NCBI GenBank assembly: GCA_029844215.1
Contig: CM056733.1
Span: forward strand, 45,583,142 to 45,647,141
Source of the DNA: Przewalskia tangutica
Lineage: Eukaryota > Streptophyta > Magnoliopsida > Solanales > Solanaceae
DNA: 64,000 bases
Direction of reading: 5' to 3'
Below the pieces are notes generated by a model. The model saw only the letters and a list, made by a program, of their open reading frames with translations, made no database searches and was not told where the DNA came from. The stretch's first letter is position 1. Each line of letters starts with the position of its first letter. Shown here in pieces: positions 11,480 through 22,344 of the stretch. A program made the position numbers and the translations under genes.

Positions 11480-12400
11480 GTCGGCCTAGTCAATGGTGCG
11501 AGATAGAAGCAAACTTCTCTGACCGAACGATAATAACTGCAAGGCCCGTAAGCTGCGAACCTCTGCCGGAGTAGTAGGTCTAGGCCAACTCACGATCGCT
11601 TCGATCTTGGCGTATCCACCGAATACCATCGGCCCGACTATATGCCCAAGAAAAGCCACCAAGTCAACGAACTCATATTTGAAAACTTGGCGTATAAGCT
11701 GCGGTCTGGAGAACTCGGCCAAGATCGCCTCAAATGCCGCGTGCTCGCTCTGGCGAGAATAAACCAAGATATCATCAATGAACACTTTCACAAACGTGTC
11801 AAAAAATGGCTTGAACACTCGGTTCATCAAATCCATGAATACCGCCGGAGCATTGGTCAACTCGAAAGACATGACCCTGAACTCATAATGCGTGCAGTCG
11901 GAATGCGATCCTAGGGACATCGCCTCTCGACTCGTGCACTGATGATAGCCGATCGCGGATCAATCTTGGAGAAACATCTCGCACCTGCGGTGGTCGAACA
12001 AATCATCAATCACGGGAAGGGTATCTGTTCTTAATAGTCACCTTGTTCACCGCGTAATCAACACACATGCGCGGCGTCCCATCCTTCTTTCTTCACGAAC
12101 AATACCGCGCTCCCGAGGAGAAACACTAGGCCCGATGAAGCCGCTTCTCCGGCCAAATCTCTCGGTGGTCCTTGACTCTCAACTCGGCAGTGCCATTACG
12201 TATGGCGGAATGGAAATAGTAGAGTGTCGCGGCTGTCGATACAAAACTCTATCTCCTCTCGGGAGGATACGGAGGTCGTGCGGAAACACATCCGGGAACT
12301 CTCGACAACTGGGCCCGGTGAAAGTGCGGTACGCAGACCTCGATATCAAACACCGAATGAGATGGTAGATATACCCGCCGCACCATCTTCCTAGCCTTGA
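11480..12400 (-). pseudogene. pol: Reverse transcriptase of element B, broken
   Basis: The palm is the best preserved of the window: an open stretch 11486-11920 contains MSFELTNAPAVFMDLMNRVF, then FIDDILVYS with FIDD at 11771-11782, and AFLGHIV with IVSWPRPTTPAEVRS after it. The N-terminal fingers are in other frames: EFPDVFPHDL near 12290 and ISIPPY near 12200. It is clearly RT of the same family as in A, D and E, with frameshifts near 11920-12200. Confidence 0.88.
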
Positions 12401-12780
12401 GGTAAGAAATAAACCTACCCTCGGCGACACGGTGTTCCTCCCACTCAATAACCGGCTCCCGAAAGCTGGAACCGTACCACTCTCTCCTGCAATCTACGGC
12501 GTAGCGAAGCTAACCAATCCATGCCGTGATCACATCGAAATCGTCATATCTGACTCTATCAAGTCGGCTAGGGTCGACGATTGCATAAATCCTTTGGACA
12601 AGCCCTATATACGCCGAGCTACCAGATCACCCAGCGTAGCTACCTCAAAAGGGTCTATGGACACGGGCTCTATCCACTATCCTACTAGCAATAAGGGAGA
12701 TATATGGGGCAGTAGAACCGGATCTATCAAGGCATACACATCACAACGGCGATAAAGTAAGCGTGGCGGCGTCGACGCCT
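12401..12780 (-). pseudogene. Aspartic protease region of element B
   Basis: The active-site neighbourhood is at 12680-12750 (DVYALIDPVLLP, corresponding to ALIDPGST in related copies, with the GST part shifted out of frame). The end of the domain near 12500-12560 gives degraded MDWLASL-type residues. It lies between gag and RT as expected. Confidence 0.7.
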
Positions 12781-13141
12781 CCTGATCCTGTCGGCTGGAC
12801 AAGGCATAAATGCGGTTTTGAGGACCGCTAGAACTGGGACCCGCGCCACGACCTCTGCCGCGACCTGCTGGTCCATGAGAACCCTGCCCCCCGGGGCGTG
12901 TCACTGTAGGGGATGAAGGCGACAGCGGACCACGGTGACCCACCTGCTGCTGCCTGCGGTCGGACAGGCTCTCGCATAATGACCCTGCTGGCCACAAGTA
13001 TAGCAAGCTCCCGAAGTAGTACCACAGCTCCCTGAATGGAATCTACCACAACGGACACACTGAGCAGACCTCGGTCGGTTAGCACCCTTGCTACCCTGGT
13101 AGTCCGAAGTCCTGGGGCCCTGACCTGCCCCCGAATACTCT
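12781..13141 (-). pseudogene. gag: gag of element B, C-terminal part (split by solo LTR C)
   Basis: This is the 3' portion of gag: a glycine/serine/arginine-rich tail (GPAGRGRGRGAG near 12850) and the zinc knuckle region near 12975-13035, where a CYTCG-type motif can be read but its final histidine/cysteine spacing is disturbed. It ends at ACTCT (13137-13141), the target duplication of the inserted LTR C, and resumes at 16472. Confidence 0.78.
13137..13141. repeat. Target site duplication of solo LTR C, left copy
   Basis: ACTCT; the matching copy is at 16472-16476, directly after the LTR. Five base pairs is the Ty3/gypsy standard. Confidence 0.85.
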
Positions 13142-13769
13142 TGTCACGACCCGAACCCGGGCCCATGACTGGTGCCTTACCCCGGGCACCCTAGTGATAC
13201 AACATCAGAGAAAAACCAGCGGAAATAAAAAAAACTTAAACATATAAAACATTGAAATAAGAAAGCAGGCTAACCCAACGGTTACCTTTTTGTACATAAA
13301 TTAAAACTTGAACAGTTACATCCGCACAAACGCCTTGGCAGTCTTTACTGAGACCTCTAAATTTTGAAACCATAATGACGGGACAGGGCCGCCATGCCTG
13401 AATAAACAAAAGTCTACTACTTGAGGGAACCGTACCACGGGACGAGCTTAGGAGATATGGAGCTTTCAGGAACCGAACGGCGATCCTAAGAGAGTGGATC
13501 GGCAAGCTATGTACCTCGACTGCGGCGTGAACGCGGCCGAAGAGGTCGATCTGGCAATTGCAAGTATGTGAATCGTAAAATCAGTAAATGAAATCATAAT
13601 AGTCTATATAAAGCGGGAGACATGTATGATAACCAAACTACGATACCTGACATATAAGAAGTCATGTCAAGTCGGGGACTCGTGCCGTGAAATCATCACT
13701 CAAATACAACCGGGAGTTTAACGCGCGATGGCCGTGCATGGCGATCTCACCTCGGTATAAGCATGGCCA

Positions 13770-14045
13770 TGGAACCGTCTAATGGGCCCATACGTGGACC
13801 ATCCAACGTGTCGGTATGCCCAAAGGAAATAACAAGATGATACTCATGTGGAAGCATACGTGGGCTACCCAACGTGTCGGTATGTCAAACAACTAACCGG
13901 ATAACACTCCTAATGGAAGCATACCCGGCTACCCAACGTGTCGGCGTGTCGAGGATCGTCTGATGGAAGCATGCCGTGGGCTACCCAACGTGTCAGCATG
14001 TCCATCAATCAACCAGATAGCCGGCCCTCCATCGAGAGACTCGGT
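13770..14045 (-). repeat. Tandem array in LTR C, four units of about 62 bp
   Basis: Each unit contains CCAACGTGTCGG (or a one-base variant) preceded by GGCTACC-like and followed by TATGTC-like words, at about 13804, 13871, 13934 and 13987. It sits 0.63-0.9 kb from the LTR 3' end, the same position as the arrays in G, H and the ATGCGG arrays of family 1. Confidence 0.8.
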
Positions 14046-14327
14046 AGCACACAACCAAACACTTGCACAACAAAGGCTACCACAACAAGCATAGGCTAGT
14101 ACACATAACTCAAGGTACTATAAATACTTCTTAACACAACATCAAGTATAGCATTTAAAACCCAAGTACTTAACCCCTTTAGGATCAAGGTACTCCTACC
14201 TTTTATAAACAAGTCACTTATGTTTTTCCATCACAAGGAGTTCAATATTTGAAAACGAGTTACTTCCTTTTTTCCAAAAATCAAGTTACCATTTTAAATC
14301 TAATAATGAAACCATTTTCTTAGTTTC

Positions 14328-14377
14328 CATAAAGTCGTTATAACTAACCTCCCATAAAGCTATTACAACACTTTATG
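14328..14377 (-). other. LTR hairpin, first copy in C (one arm decayed)
   Basis: Left arm CATAAAG-TC-GTTATAAC; right arm ATTACAAC-A-CTTTATG. The outer seven pairs remain, the inner block has mismatches. The loop has the conserved CTCCCATAAAG. Confidence 0.55.
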
Positions 14378-14801
14378 ATTAATAAAACAAGTCAAGACAA
14401 AATCATGCCTTTCTTTTAAACCAAAATACTTCAAATTCTTAAGTCTCTTTTCCTTTAGAAAATCGAATTCCTTACTTTGGAATTTTTAAGAAGATCAAAA
14501 CTTGATTTCAATAATTCTCATTAGAATGACCATGATCTAGGAAATGTAATGCCATTTTGTCTTATCTTAGCTTCTATGCAGATGGAGGTTTCTACTGGTT
14601 TTAATATGATTAATGTCATTACTTCTTTCCTTTATCGACGCTGCATTGGCTTGTTCGATCCTTATTCCCATTTCCGAAATTTGTAACATTATTCTTTTAA
14701 AAACCAAGTATTCATTTCTCACGAATTAGGTTTCACACTTTTTGACACCATTTAAGTCAAATCACTTGTCCTTTGAAATCAACAAAACATTCTTTTACTT
14801 A

Positions 14802-14851
14802 CATAAAGTGGTTATAACCAACTTCCCATAAAGCCGTTATAACACTTTATG
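14802..14851 (-). other. LTR hairpin, second copy in C (intact)
   Basis: CATAAAG-TG-GTTATAAC pairs with GTTATAAC-A-CTTTATG over 15 bp with a two-by-one internal bulge. The loop contains ACTTCCCATAAAG, identical to that in the other LTR families. Confidence 0.7.
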
Positions 14852-16471
14852 TTTTAACCCAACCAATTTCAACTATAAGCCCTTATGAAATCAAGAGGGC
14901 TTATTCTTTAACAACCAAGCACTTATTACTAACGAATAAGATTTTCCTACTCTTTTCTTCAAACAATCAAGACCCTTACACTTCATATCAAGTCAAGGCA
15001 CAAAAAGGGAAATTTAATTCCTTTAACACACGTGCGTCTACCGCACTATATATTTCACAAATAGTCATGCTGAAGAGGATATGAAGAATCACATACCTCG
15101 CGACGACTGTCGACAATAAGCAAAATGCTCCACAGTACTATCTCCCTTAAGAGGAATATGCTACCGTAGTACTCCAACCCTATAAGGGTCATAAAACGTC
15201 TATCAAACTCTAGCTTCGAACGTAGAATAAACTAAGTGCAAAGTCCCTAAGTTCTACGACAATTTGGATGGCACTTCCTTTGTTTCTACTAACTTGCCAC
15301 CTCTTTCAAGGTCGAATTCAATAACAAACGCCCCACAATAATACAAAATAACCCAATACTTTCCATGCCATACTTGGCCAACCATAAACCAATTCTTAAT
15401 CCCTTTCAATTCTTTCCAATCCAAGTTCTTAGGCCTAACATGATATCTAGCCCTAGACATCTTTAACAATTACAATCTCCCTTTACAACATGCGACGTCC
15501 CAATTAGAAAACCAATTGAAGTTACAATCTTAAGGCTAACATGCCCATTTCAGTTTTTAACAAGACAACAAGATCCAAATCTATACAATATAAAACAGCC
15601 TCGGGCTCAACTCTATACTACTACAATATATGACCTTAGGCTCAACTCTAAACTACTAAAATAAAGCAACCTCGGGCTCACATCTATACTACTAAAATAA
15701 AAGCGACCTTAGGCTCATAACCAAGAGAAAGGGGAAACTTTTACCTTAAGGAATAGCCCACAAAAGCCCCTTTTTCTTCCACCTCTTTTCGTCAAAAAAT
15801 CGCCCACCAGCGTTACCCACAAGTTTACCCACACTTTTTCTTCTTGCCGCTCCAACAATCTCTCTAAAGCTAGGTTTTCTTCCAAAAACTAGAGAGAAGG
15901 AGAGGTTTTCCATGGAAGGGTTTTGAATGAAATGGCCAAGTCTTCCAAGACTTGGCCTAAAATAGGCCCTAATCTGGTCAAAAAGGATGGGAGGACACTT
16001 GTCACCCTCATAGGTTTTTAACAAAATATCTCCGATTTGACCTTTTATCGCGAAAAATCCCGCCTTGGCGCAGCCACTTGGCCAGCCTGGCGCCCACTCC
16101 AGAAAATGTTCCAAAGATTCGGCGCGCGCTGAAACCCCCGCGGACCCCCAGTACAACCGGCGCGCGGCCACTGCGTCCGCGCCGGCCTGCACCCACGAAC
16201 CAGCTGCTGCCCGACTGCGCGCAAACTTGAAACTTCCATAACTTTTGACTCCGATGTCCTATCGACGAACGGTTTGTTACGTTGGGATCTAGATTTAACG
16301 GACCACACACTAGGCTTTTAAACACCTCAAAACTCTTAACAACTGGGGTACAACACTCCAAGGTAAACTCAAATCCGTCCAACACATGTTTGCCAACTTA
16401 TCTTTCAACTTTCAACCTTATAATCCTTGGTATGTCCTTATCTTAACTTCTAGAATTTACGGGGTATAACA

Positions 16472-17415
16472 ACTCTGGCTGTACCGACAATGATGTGGGA
16501 GTTCTCTGAGCTGGCTGGGGTGCAAATCTAGACGTCTGCTGAGGCCGTCCACCCCGTGAGCTACCAAAAGATCCGGCCGTCTTGGCCTTCTTCTGCTGCT
16601 GATATCTGTCGACTCGTCGGTCTCTACGCTCCTCGCATCCAAGTGCATGAGCCTGCATGCGGGTAATGTCCATACCCGGCTGAAGAGCAACACCCACACA
16701 AGACTCGGCCATATAATCATCTAGCCCGGTGACGTAGCGGTGCACCACATCCTCATATTCTGCTGCAACGCAGGGCATATCGAGCCAACGATCGAATTCA
16801 ACGTTGTACTCCTGGCGTGCGCCTCTGCCTCGTGACAAAAACTTGTCTGCGTGCCCTCCTCATCTGCGGAGGCAGAAGTGAGTGAGAAAAGCCTCGAGAA
16901 CTCGTCCATTATACGGAGCGCGTGCTCTCCCGAAAGCTCCACGAATCAAACCAATCGACTGCGGTATCACGCGGCCGATCTGAACCAAGATCACGGACTC
17001 GGTCTCAAGCCTTGATCACCGCGTGATCCTCAGAATCGGCGAATGAACTCCTGCAAATCATCCTCGTGCCTCGACCGTAGAACTCGGCGGGCTCTGACTC
17101 TGAAAATCTCGTAGCCTCAAACTGCTATGCGATCTCGGGTGAACCACGAGCGCTTCTGCATCCGGCTATCCTCGTATGCAGCCTGATCACGGCCAATAGC
17201 TGGGCCATCTCCTTGTACCCTAACTCCTCCGCCCCAGGCTGTGGGACAAGAGGTGCGGGTACTGTGGTCTCTGCTGGGGCCGGCGGCGTCATGGAACTCG
17301 CCATCTCGGGTATAGACTGGGCCTGAGCCCTCGTGACTCTCGGTGTCCGACTAGCAGCTCCCTCGGCTGCCTTGCCATTCTGGACCCGGGTTGCCTTACG
17401 TGGAGGCATAAGCAT
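16472..17415 (-). pseudogene. gag: gag of element B, N-terminal part
   Basis: The start is the ATG at 17413-17415 (minus), reading MLMPPRKATRVQNGKAAEGA; a second ATG lies two codons later. The first open stretch goes to 17125 and includes PPAPAETTVPAPLVPQPGAE and LGYKEMAQLLA, a low-complexity N-terminus followed by the start of the matrix/capsid region. Further pieces are in other frames at 16721-16942 and 16443-16838 (EYNVEFDRWLDMP near 16780, then ESCVGVALQPGMDITRMQAH). The domain ends at the inserted LTR C. This N-terminal part is among the cleanest gag sequence in the window. Confidence 0.85.
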
Positions 17416-17521
17416 TCTGAGAAAGGGATACGTTAGAAGGGTCCAACTTATAACACAGCTCTAAGGCACGATCTCAGAATGAGAAGAATGGAAACCAATC
17501 CTAAATATCCTATAGCCTCCT

Positions 17522-17555
17522 GATTATTGGTATGGTGCACAACATACCGATAATC
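17522..17555 (-). other. Leader hairpin with palindromic loop, element B
   Basis: Same structure as at 2408-2441, but the inner stem is GGTATG paired with CATACC where A, D and E have GGTGTG and CACACC. One G-C pair has become A-T on both arms, so pairing is kept. The loop palindrome GTGCAC is unchanged. Confidence 0.62.
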
Positions 17556-17602
17556 AAGACTCTACTAGATACGGTCTGTAGACACTTTCCGAGGATTAAC
17601 TA

Positions 17603-17613
17603 CTCTGATACCA
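17603..17613 (-). other. Primer binding site, element B
   Basis: On the minus strand TGGTATCAGAG, matching the 3' end complement of initiator tRNA-Met, four bases from the LTR end. Confidence 0.85.
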
Positions 17614-17840
17614 CTTTTGTCACGACCCGTTCCGGGGCCTGTGACTGGTGTCTTACCCGGGCACCCAAGTAGTCATACATCAGAGAAATCAGCGGAATAT
17701 AAAAACAAGACATGAAACAAATGTAAATTGAGACACAGTTTATATCTGAGAAAATGTCGCCTTTCGGCATATATATAAAGAGTGAACAGTTACATCCCAA
17801 CTTTACAACATGACTACAGACCTCTAGGAATGTAAACAAC

Positions 17841-18042
17841 TATGGCGGGACAGGGCCCCGCCATACCCTGAATGTACATATATCTACAACATCAGGGAGA
17901 ACCATACCAAAAGTCGAGCCTCCGGAGAAGATGGAGCTCCTGACACCAAAGCAAAGATCCTAAGGATGCGGATCTAGCACCTGCTTGCCCTTACCTGCGG
18001 CATGAACGCAGCCCCCCGAAGGAGGTCAGTACAACAGGTACT
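17841..18042 (-). other. Hairpin-rich module near the LTR 3' end (clean copy)
   Basis: Three perfect hairpins in 200 bp: TATGGCGGG with CCCGCCATA (17841-17865), AGATCC with GGATCT (17955-17975) and AGTAC with GTACT (18028-18042). A C-run/G-rich pair lies at 18012-18025. The module is found in all LTR families here, including G and H. Confidence 0.6.
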
Positions 18043-18694
18043 AAGTATGTGAAACTGTAAAGTACTGAAGTAAAATCAAAGTATTTAAAACCATTTGCAA
18101 ATACAACCAGTTCAACTGCACATAGTGCCACAACATAAACAAGAGCAAAATAGAAATAATGTAACTGGTCTTATCTAGGCCGCGAATGATCGAAGCAAGG
18201 CCAATCGCCCATAGTATCATTATGCGTGCCTAATCCTGGACTTCCCGCAGTCCGCATAGGTCACACAGACCCGCATGAGGTATTCCTCGCATCGGGGGTA
18301 GCTACTCCTCGGCATCGTCCTGGACTCCGCGATCGCATAGTCTCAATAGACCACATAGTCACCAGACCGCATAGGCATCCCCGCGTCGGGATAAATCACC
18401 GGAATGATCCATCCGGAACTCCGCGACTCGCGCATAGTAACACGGACGCGCATAGGCGTATAGACCCGCATCAAGGTGTGAGCCCTCGGTATAACAAGTC
18501 AAGGGGGTATGTGATATAATAACAGTACAACGGTCTTAATGTTTAACAACGTAAGCGCAACAAGAATAACATCATAAGACACTAACACACGTAGTATCAT
18601 AACATGTTTACTTATCAAACCATCTTTCTATACTTTGCAGAAGTCAATACAAGATTTTCATAAACAAACAAGTAAAACCGTTCCTTTTATCTTT

Positions 18695-18742
18695 CTTAAG
18701 TCGTTATACCTAACTTCCCATAAAGCTAGTATAACTCTTAAG
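18695..18742 (-). other. LTR hairpin, element B
   Basis: CTTAAG-TC-GTTATAC pairs with GTATAAC-T-CTTAAG over 13 bp with a two-by-one bulge; loop contains ACTTCCCATAAAG. Confidence 0.68.
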
Positions 18743-19635
18743 CTTTTTTGTTTTAAAAACAATATTCTTCTTCTTTCAAAAATGATTTATAGTTCTTTTG
18801 AAAGACTTCAAGATTCTTATTATTCAGGCTTAAGTCAAAAGACATTGCCGTAAGACTACGTCCAGTTAACACACGTACGTCTACCGTGCTATATATATAT
18901 TTTAAAATATCATGCTCAAGAGTATAGGAAGAATCACATACCTTCTCGGCGAAAACCACCTGCCAAGTCGAATATGTCGCGCGCAGAGTATCGACCTATA
19001 ACAGTCAAATACGTCTATCAACGTCTAGACTATACTGTATAAAGTTCTAAGCAGAGGGTTCTCTATTCTACGAAAAATTGGGCAGCACTTCCCTACCCGT
19101 CAAGCTACTCAAGTCTCGTGAATACGGTCTATGTAATCTGATTCAACCTTCTTTATTATTCTTCTAATGTGATTTCAGTTCAATTCTTTCTTTACTAACC
19201 TTCTAAGTATCTTATACTCAAGTCTTAACTATTCTTATATGTAATATCCAATTACAATAGAAGGAAAATAGTATTTACCCCAATAAGCCCAAAATTATCC
19301 AAGTTAAAAGTCGATCCTGAGCAAGGTTTAGCTCCCAATTGCACGCTCCGATAGCTCCAAGAAACCCTTAGAAGTTCTACACAACTTCTACTTAAATACT
19401 ATAAGGGATTTGGGCTAGGGTATTTAGGAATAGTAACTATACTTGGAAGACAACTTTCTACCAGGGGGGGGGGGTTTCGGCTAGAGCAACTAGGCTAGAG
19501 GGGGAAGATGTTTCGGCCAAGGGCCTTCTCAAGGGGGAGGGGGAGTGTTGGGCGAAACACTACAAGAGAGGGGGGAGGATTTTCAAGACTTGGAGAAGTG
19601 ATTTGTGGATGAAGAAAACCTTCAAGTTAGGAGGG

Positions 19636-19643
19636 TATTTATA
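19636..19643 (-). promoter_or_regulatory. TATA box of element B 5' LTR
   Basis: TATAAATA on the minus strand, at the position equivalent to the other family-1 LTRs. The upstream U3 is now separated from it by elements D and E, so this promoter is probably disabled. Confidence 0.6.
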
Positions 19644-19709
19644 GGGCTTTCAAGGGCCAAGATAAAGCCAAGTGGTAAGCAAGTGTAGGGTGTGGATTCA
19701 CCCATGTGT

Positions 19710-19714
19710 CCTTA
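19710..19714. repeat. Target site duplication of element D, left copy
   Basis: CCTTA, repeated at 29418-29422 directly after the 3' LTR of D. Confidence 0.88.
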
Positions 19715-20119
19715 TGTTATACCCCGTATTTCCAGAGTATGTACGTAAAGGAATACGTACAAAAAGTTTGGCCTAAGTTAGCCTTGGACGTTTTTTTGTA
19801 CACAACTCACTAAAAGAATCGTTTTCCGACGAAACGTTTCCACAGCTTTCGTAGGGAAAATTCCGGCTATGCCATTACTAATTTTTGCGGATTTTTCCGA
19901 GAGACGAAACATTTTGGACCAACGGGAGGGCGACATTTGGCACCCTCCCATTGGTGGACTTGAATCGTCCATTTGGACGAATTGGAATGCCTTGGCACGT
20001 TTTTTGTGCCTTGTGCACAAGTCAAGGAGTTGGTAGGATATTTGTGTTTAGTTAATCCTCACCCTACACTTGCCTTGCACTTGTCTTCATCTTGGCCATT
20101 GGTTGGCCAAGGCTTGAGC

Positions 20120-20127
20120 TATAAATA
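20120..20127 (+). promoter_or_regulatory. TATA box of element D 5' LTR
   Basis: TATAAATA followed by CCCCC, 405 bases into the LTR. Its promoter would give an RNA with a leader of over 2 kb before gag. Confidence 0.7.
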
Positions 20128-20849
20128 CCCCCTTAGAGATGAAGAGTTCTTCATCCACAAACCTTCCAAGTCTTGAAAAAAATCCTCTCCTCTCCCTTAG
20201 CCTTTCGTCCAACACCTCTCCCTCGAGTGAGTTTGGCGAGGGCTACCCACTAGCCTAGCCGAAATCTACCCCTCCTTGGTAGAAAAGTTGTCTTCTAGTA
20301 TGCTTATAATGCCCAAAATACCCTAGCCCAAATCCCTTAGTCCTTAGTAGAAGTTGTGAAGAACTTCTAAGGTTTCTTGGAGCTACCGGAGCGTACAACT
20401 TAGGAGCTAAACCTTGCTCAGGCGCGACTTTATCTAGGATATTATTGGGCTTACCGAGGTAACTAATCCTAACCCTCTTTTGAATTAGAGAATACATACT
20501 GTAGTAGTATTAGAATAAGTATTAAATACTTAGAAGAATATCGAGAATAGAATTGAGCTATTACCACAGTAGAAGGGTTTAAAGAAGAATAATCAATCAG
20601 TACTCACATAGAATTTGTTTTCACTGATGAACTTATATAGCTCATAGGGTAGGAAGTCTTTGACTTTCCATAGAATTGTGAACCCTCTGTTTAGAATGAC
20701 CTTGAGTAGTCTTTGATAGATGTCGTGACTATTATAGGTGACTCTCTCGCGACATATTCGACTTGGCGGTGGTTTTTTGAGAAGGTATGTGATTCTTCCT
20801 AAAGCATGATATTTTACAATATATATAGTGCGGTAGGCGTACGTGTGTT

Positions 20850-20970
20850 AAGCGAATAATAACTACGGCAATGTCTTTGACTTAAGCTGAATAATACTTA
20901 TGGCAATGCCTCACCGCTTAAGCTTTGAATAATACTTCTGCGATGCCTCACGGCTTAAGCTTTGAATAAC
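20850..20970 (+). repeat. Minisatellite in D 5' LTR, three units
   Basis: Three units of about 37 bp with GGCAATG, CTTAAGC and GAATAATA; the 3' LTR has the same three at 28137-28245. Confidence 0.75.
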
Positions 20971-21042
20971 AAAGAAGCAAAACATTTCAAAGAATCTTGA
21001 ATCATTTTTAACGAAGATAAATATTTGGTTTTAAAACAAAAG

Positions 21043-21090
21043 CTTAAGAGTTATACTAGCTTTATGGGAAGTTAGGTATAACAACTTAAG
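21043..21090 (+). other. LTR hairpin, element D 5' LTR
   Basis: CTTAAG-A-GTTATAC pairs with GTATAAC-AA-CTTAAG; loop contains CTTTATGGGAAGT. The same structure is at 28323-28370 in the 3' LTR. Confidence 0.68.
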
Positions 21091-22147
21091 AAGATAAAAA
21101 GGCATTTACTTGTTTGTTTATAAAAGCCTTGTATTGATTTACATTAAGTGTAGTAAGATTTGTGTGATAAGTAGACATATTATGATGTTACAGGTTAGTG
21201 TCTTGAAATCGTGTAAAGGGGTCATTATTGCTGTGGTTACGTTTCTTAACGGTAAGTCCGTTGTACTGTTATTGTATCACCTACCCCCTTGTGTTATCTG
21301 TGGGCTTGCCCGCGATCTTGGTCTATCGGCTATGCGGTCTGTGAGACTATGCGGAGTGCGGTATGCTCGAGATTGATCATTCGGGTGTTTAGCCCGATCA
21401 CGGGGATTTCCACTATGCGGTCTGTTGAGACTATCACGGTCTTTTGAGGCTATGCGAGTGCGGGAGCCTAGGCGGATCTGGGGTTAGCTGCCCCGATGCG
21501 AGGATACCTCATGCGGTGCATGTGTGACTATGCGAGTGCGAAAGTCGGGACTAGGCACGAGAATGATACTATGGGCGATTGGCCTTGCCCGATCATTCGC
21601 GGCCTAGAATAGACTATTCTGATTTTCCTATTACGGTTGTTGTTTGTGATGTGGCACTATGTGCAAATTGAGCGATTGTATTTGTGAAAAGGTTTTAAAT
21701 ACTTTGATTTCATTCGATTCTTTATAGTTTCACATACTTGGTACTGTTGTCTTGACCTCGCCCGAAGCTGCGTTAAATCTGCGAGTAAAGGCAGCAGTGC
21801 TAGATCCGCATCCTTAGGATCTTTTGCGTTGGTGTCGAGAGCTCCATCTTCTCCGAGGCTCTACTTTTGGGTATGATCTCCTGTATTGTAGATAGTTTTG
21901 TGCGATCGGGTATGGCGGGGCCCTGTCGCCATAGTTGTTTACTTCCTTAGAAGTGCAGTACTATTATGCAGTTGGGATGTAGCGCAAAACTTGATTATTT
22001 ATATATGCGAAAGCGGCGTTTTCTTACATAAGGCGTGTCTTATTTTATAAAGCATTTCTGTCTTGGTTTATATTTCATTGGTTACTCGATGTATGGCTAC
22101 TTGGGTGCCGGTAAGGCACGATCCGGGCCGAGCAGTCGTGACAAAAG

Positions 22148-22158
22148 TGGTATCGAGC
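22148..22158 (+). other. Primer binding site, element D
   Basis: TGGTATCGAGC, four bases after the LTR, one A short of the initiator tRNA-Met complement, the same gap as in element A. Confidence 0.85.
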
Positions 22159-22202
22159 GATTAATCCTCGGAAAGTGTCTGAGGCCGTATCTAGTAAGTC
22201 TT

Positions 22203-22236
22203 GATTATCGGTGTGTTGTGCACCACACCAATAATC
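22203..22236 (+). other. Leader hairpin with palindromic loop, element D
   Basis: Identical to 2408-2441: arms GATTAT-C-GGTGTG and CACACC-A-ATAATC, loop TTGTGCAC. Confidence 0.6.
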
Positions 22237-22344
22237 GTCGAGGCTATAGGATATTTAGGATTGGTTTCCATTCTTCTCATTCGAGATCGTGCTTTAGAGT
22301 GTGTTATAGGTTGGACCTCTAACGTATTCCTTTCTATGCTGATT

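Larger units (their letters stand above)
13142..16471 (-). mobile_element. Solo LTR C (3.3 kb) in gag of element B
   Basis: It runs from TGTCACGACC to GTATAACA, which on the minus strand is TGTTATACCCC...GGTCGTGACA, 3330 bp, flanked by ACTCT on both sides with gag of B continuing at the same point. No internal region or second LTR is present, so this is a solo LTR left by recombination between two LTRs. It differs from the 2.4-kb family: it carries a 62-bp tandem array, two hairpins of the CATAAAG type and an approximately 150-bp module shared with G and I. No coding sequence is recognised in it. Confidence 0.92.
17618..19714 (-). repeat. 5' LTR of element B, first part
   Basis: Begins (in genome order) TGTCACGACCC and is interrupted at 19714 by element D. 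The remaining parts are 29423-29444 and 39173-39476. From 17618 to about 18060 the sequence is notably cleaner at CAG and CTG sites than the other copies. Confidence 0.9.
19715..22143 (+). repeat. 5' LTR of element D
   Basis: 2429 bp, TGTTATACCCC to CGTGACA. It contains a TATA box at 20120-20127, three minisatellite units at about 20850-20970, the hairpin at 21043-21090, the ATGCGG array at about 21300-21550 and the hairpin-rich module at 21737-21935. Confidence 0.93.
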
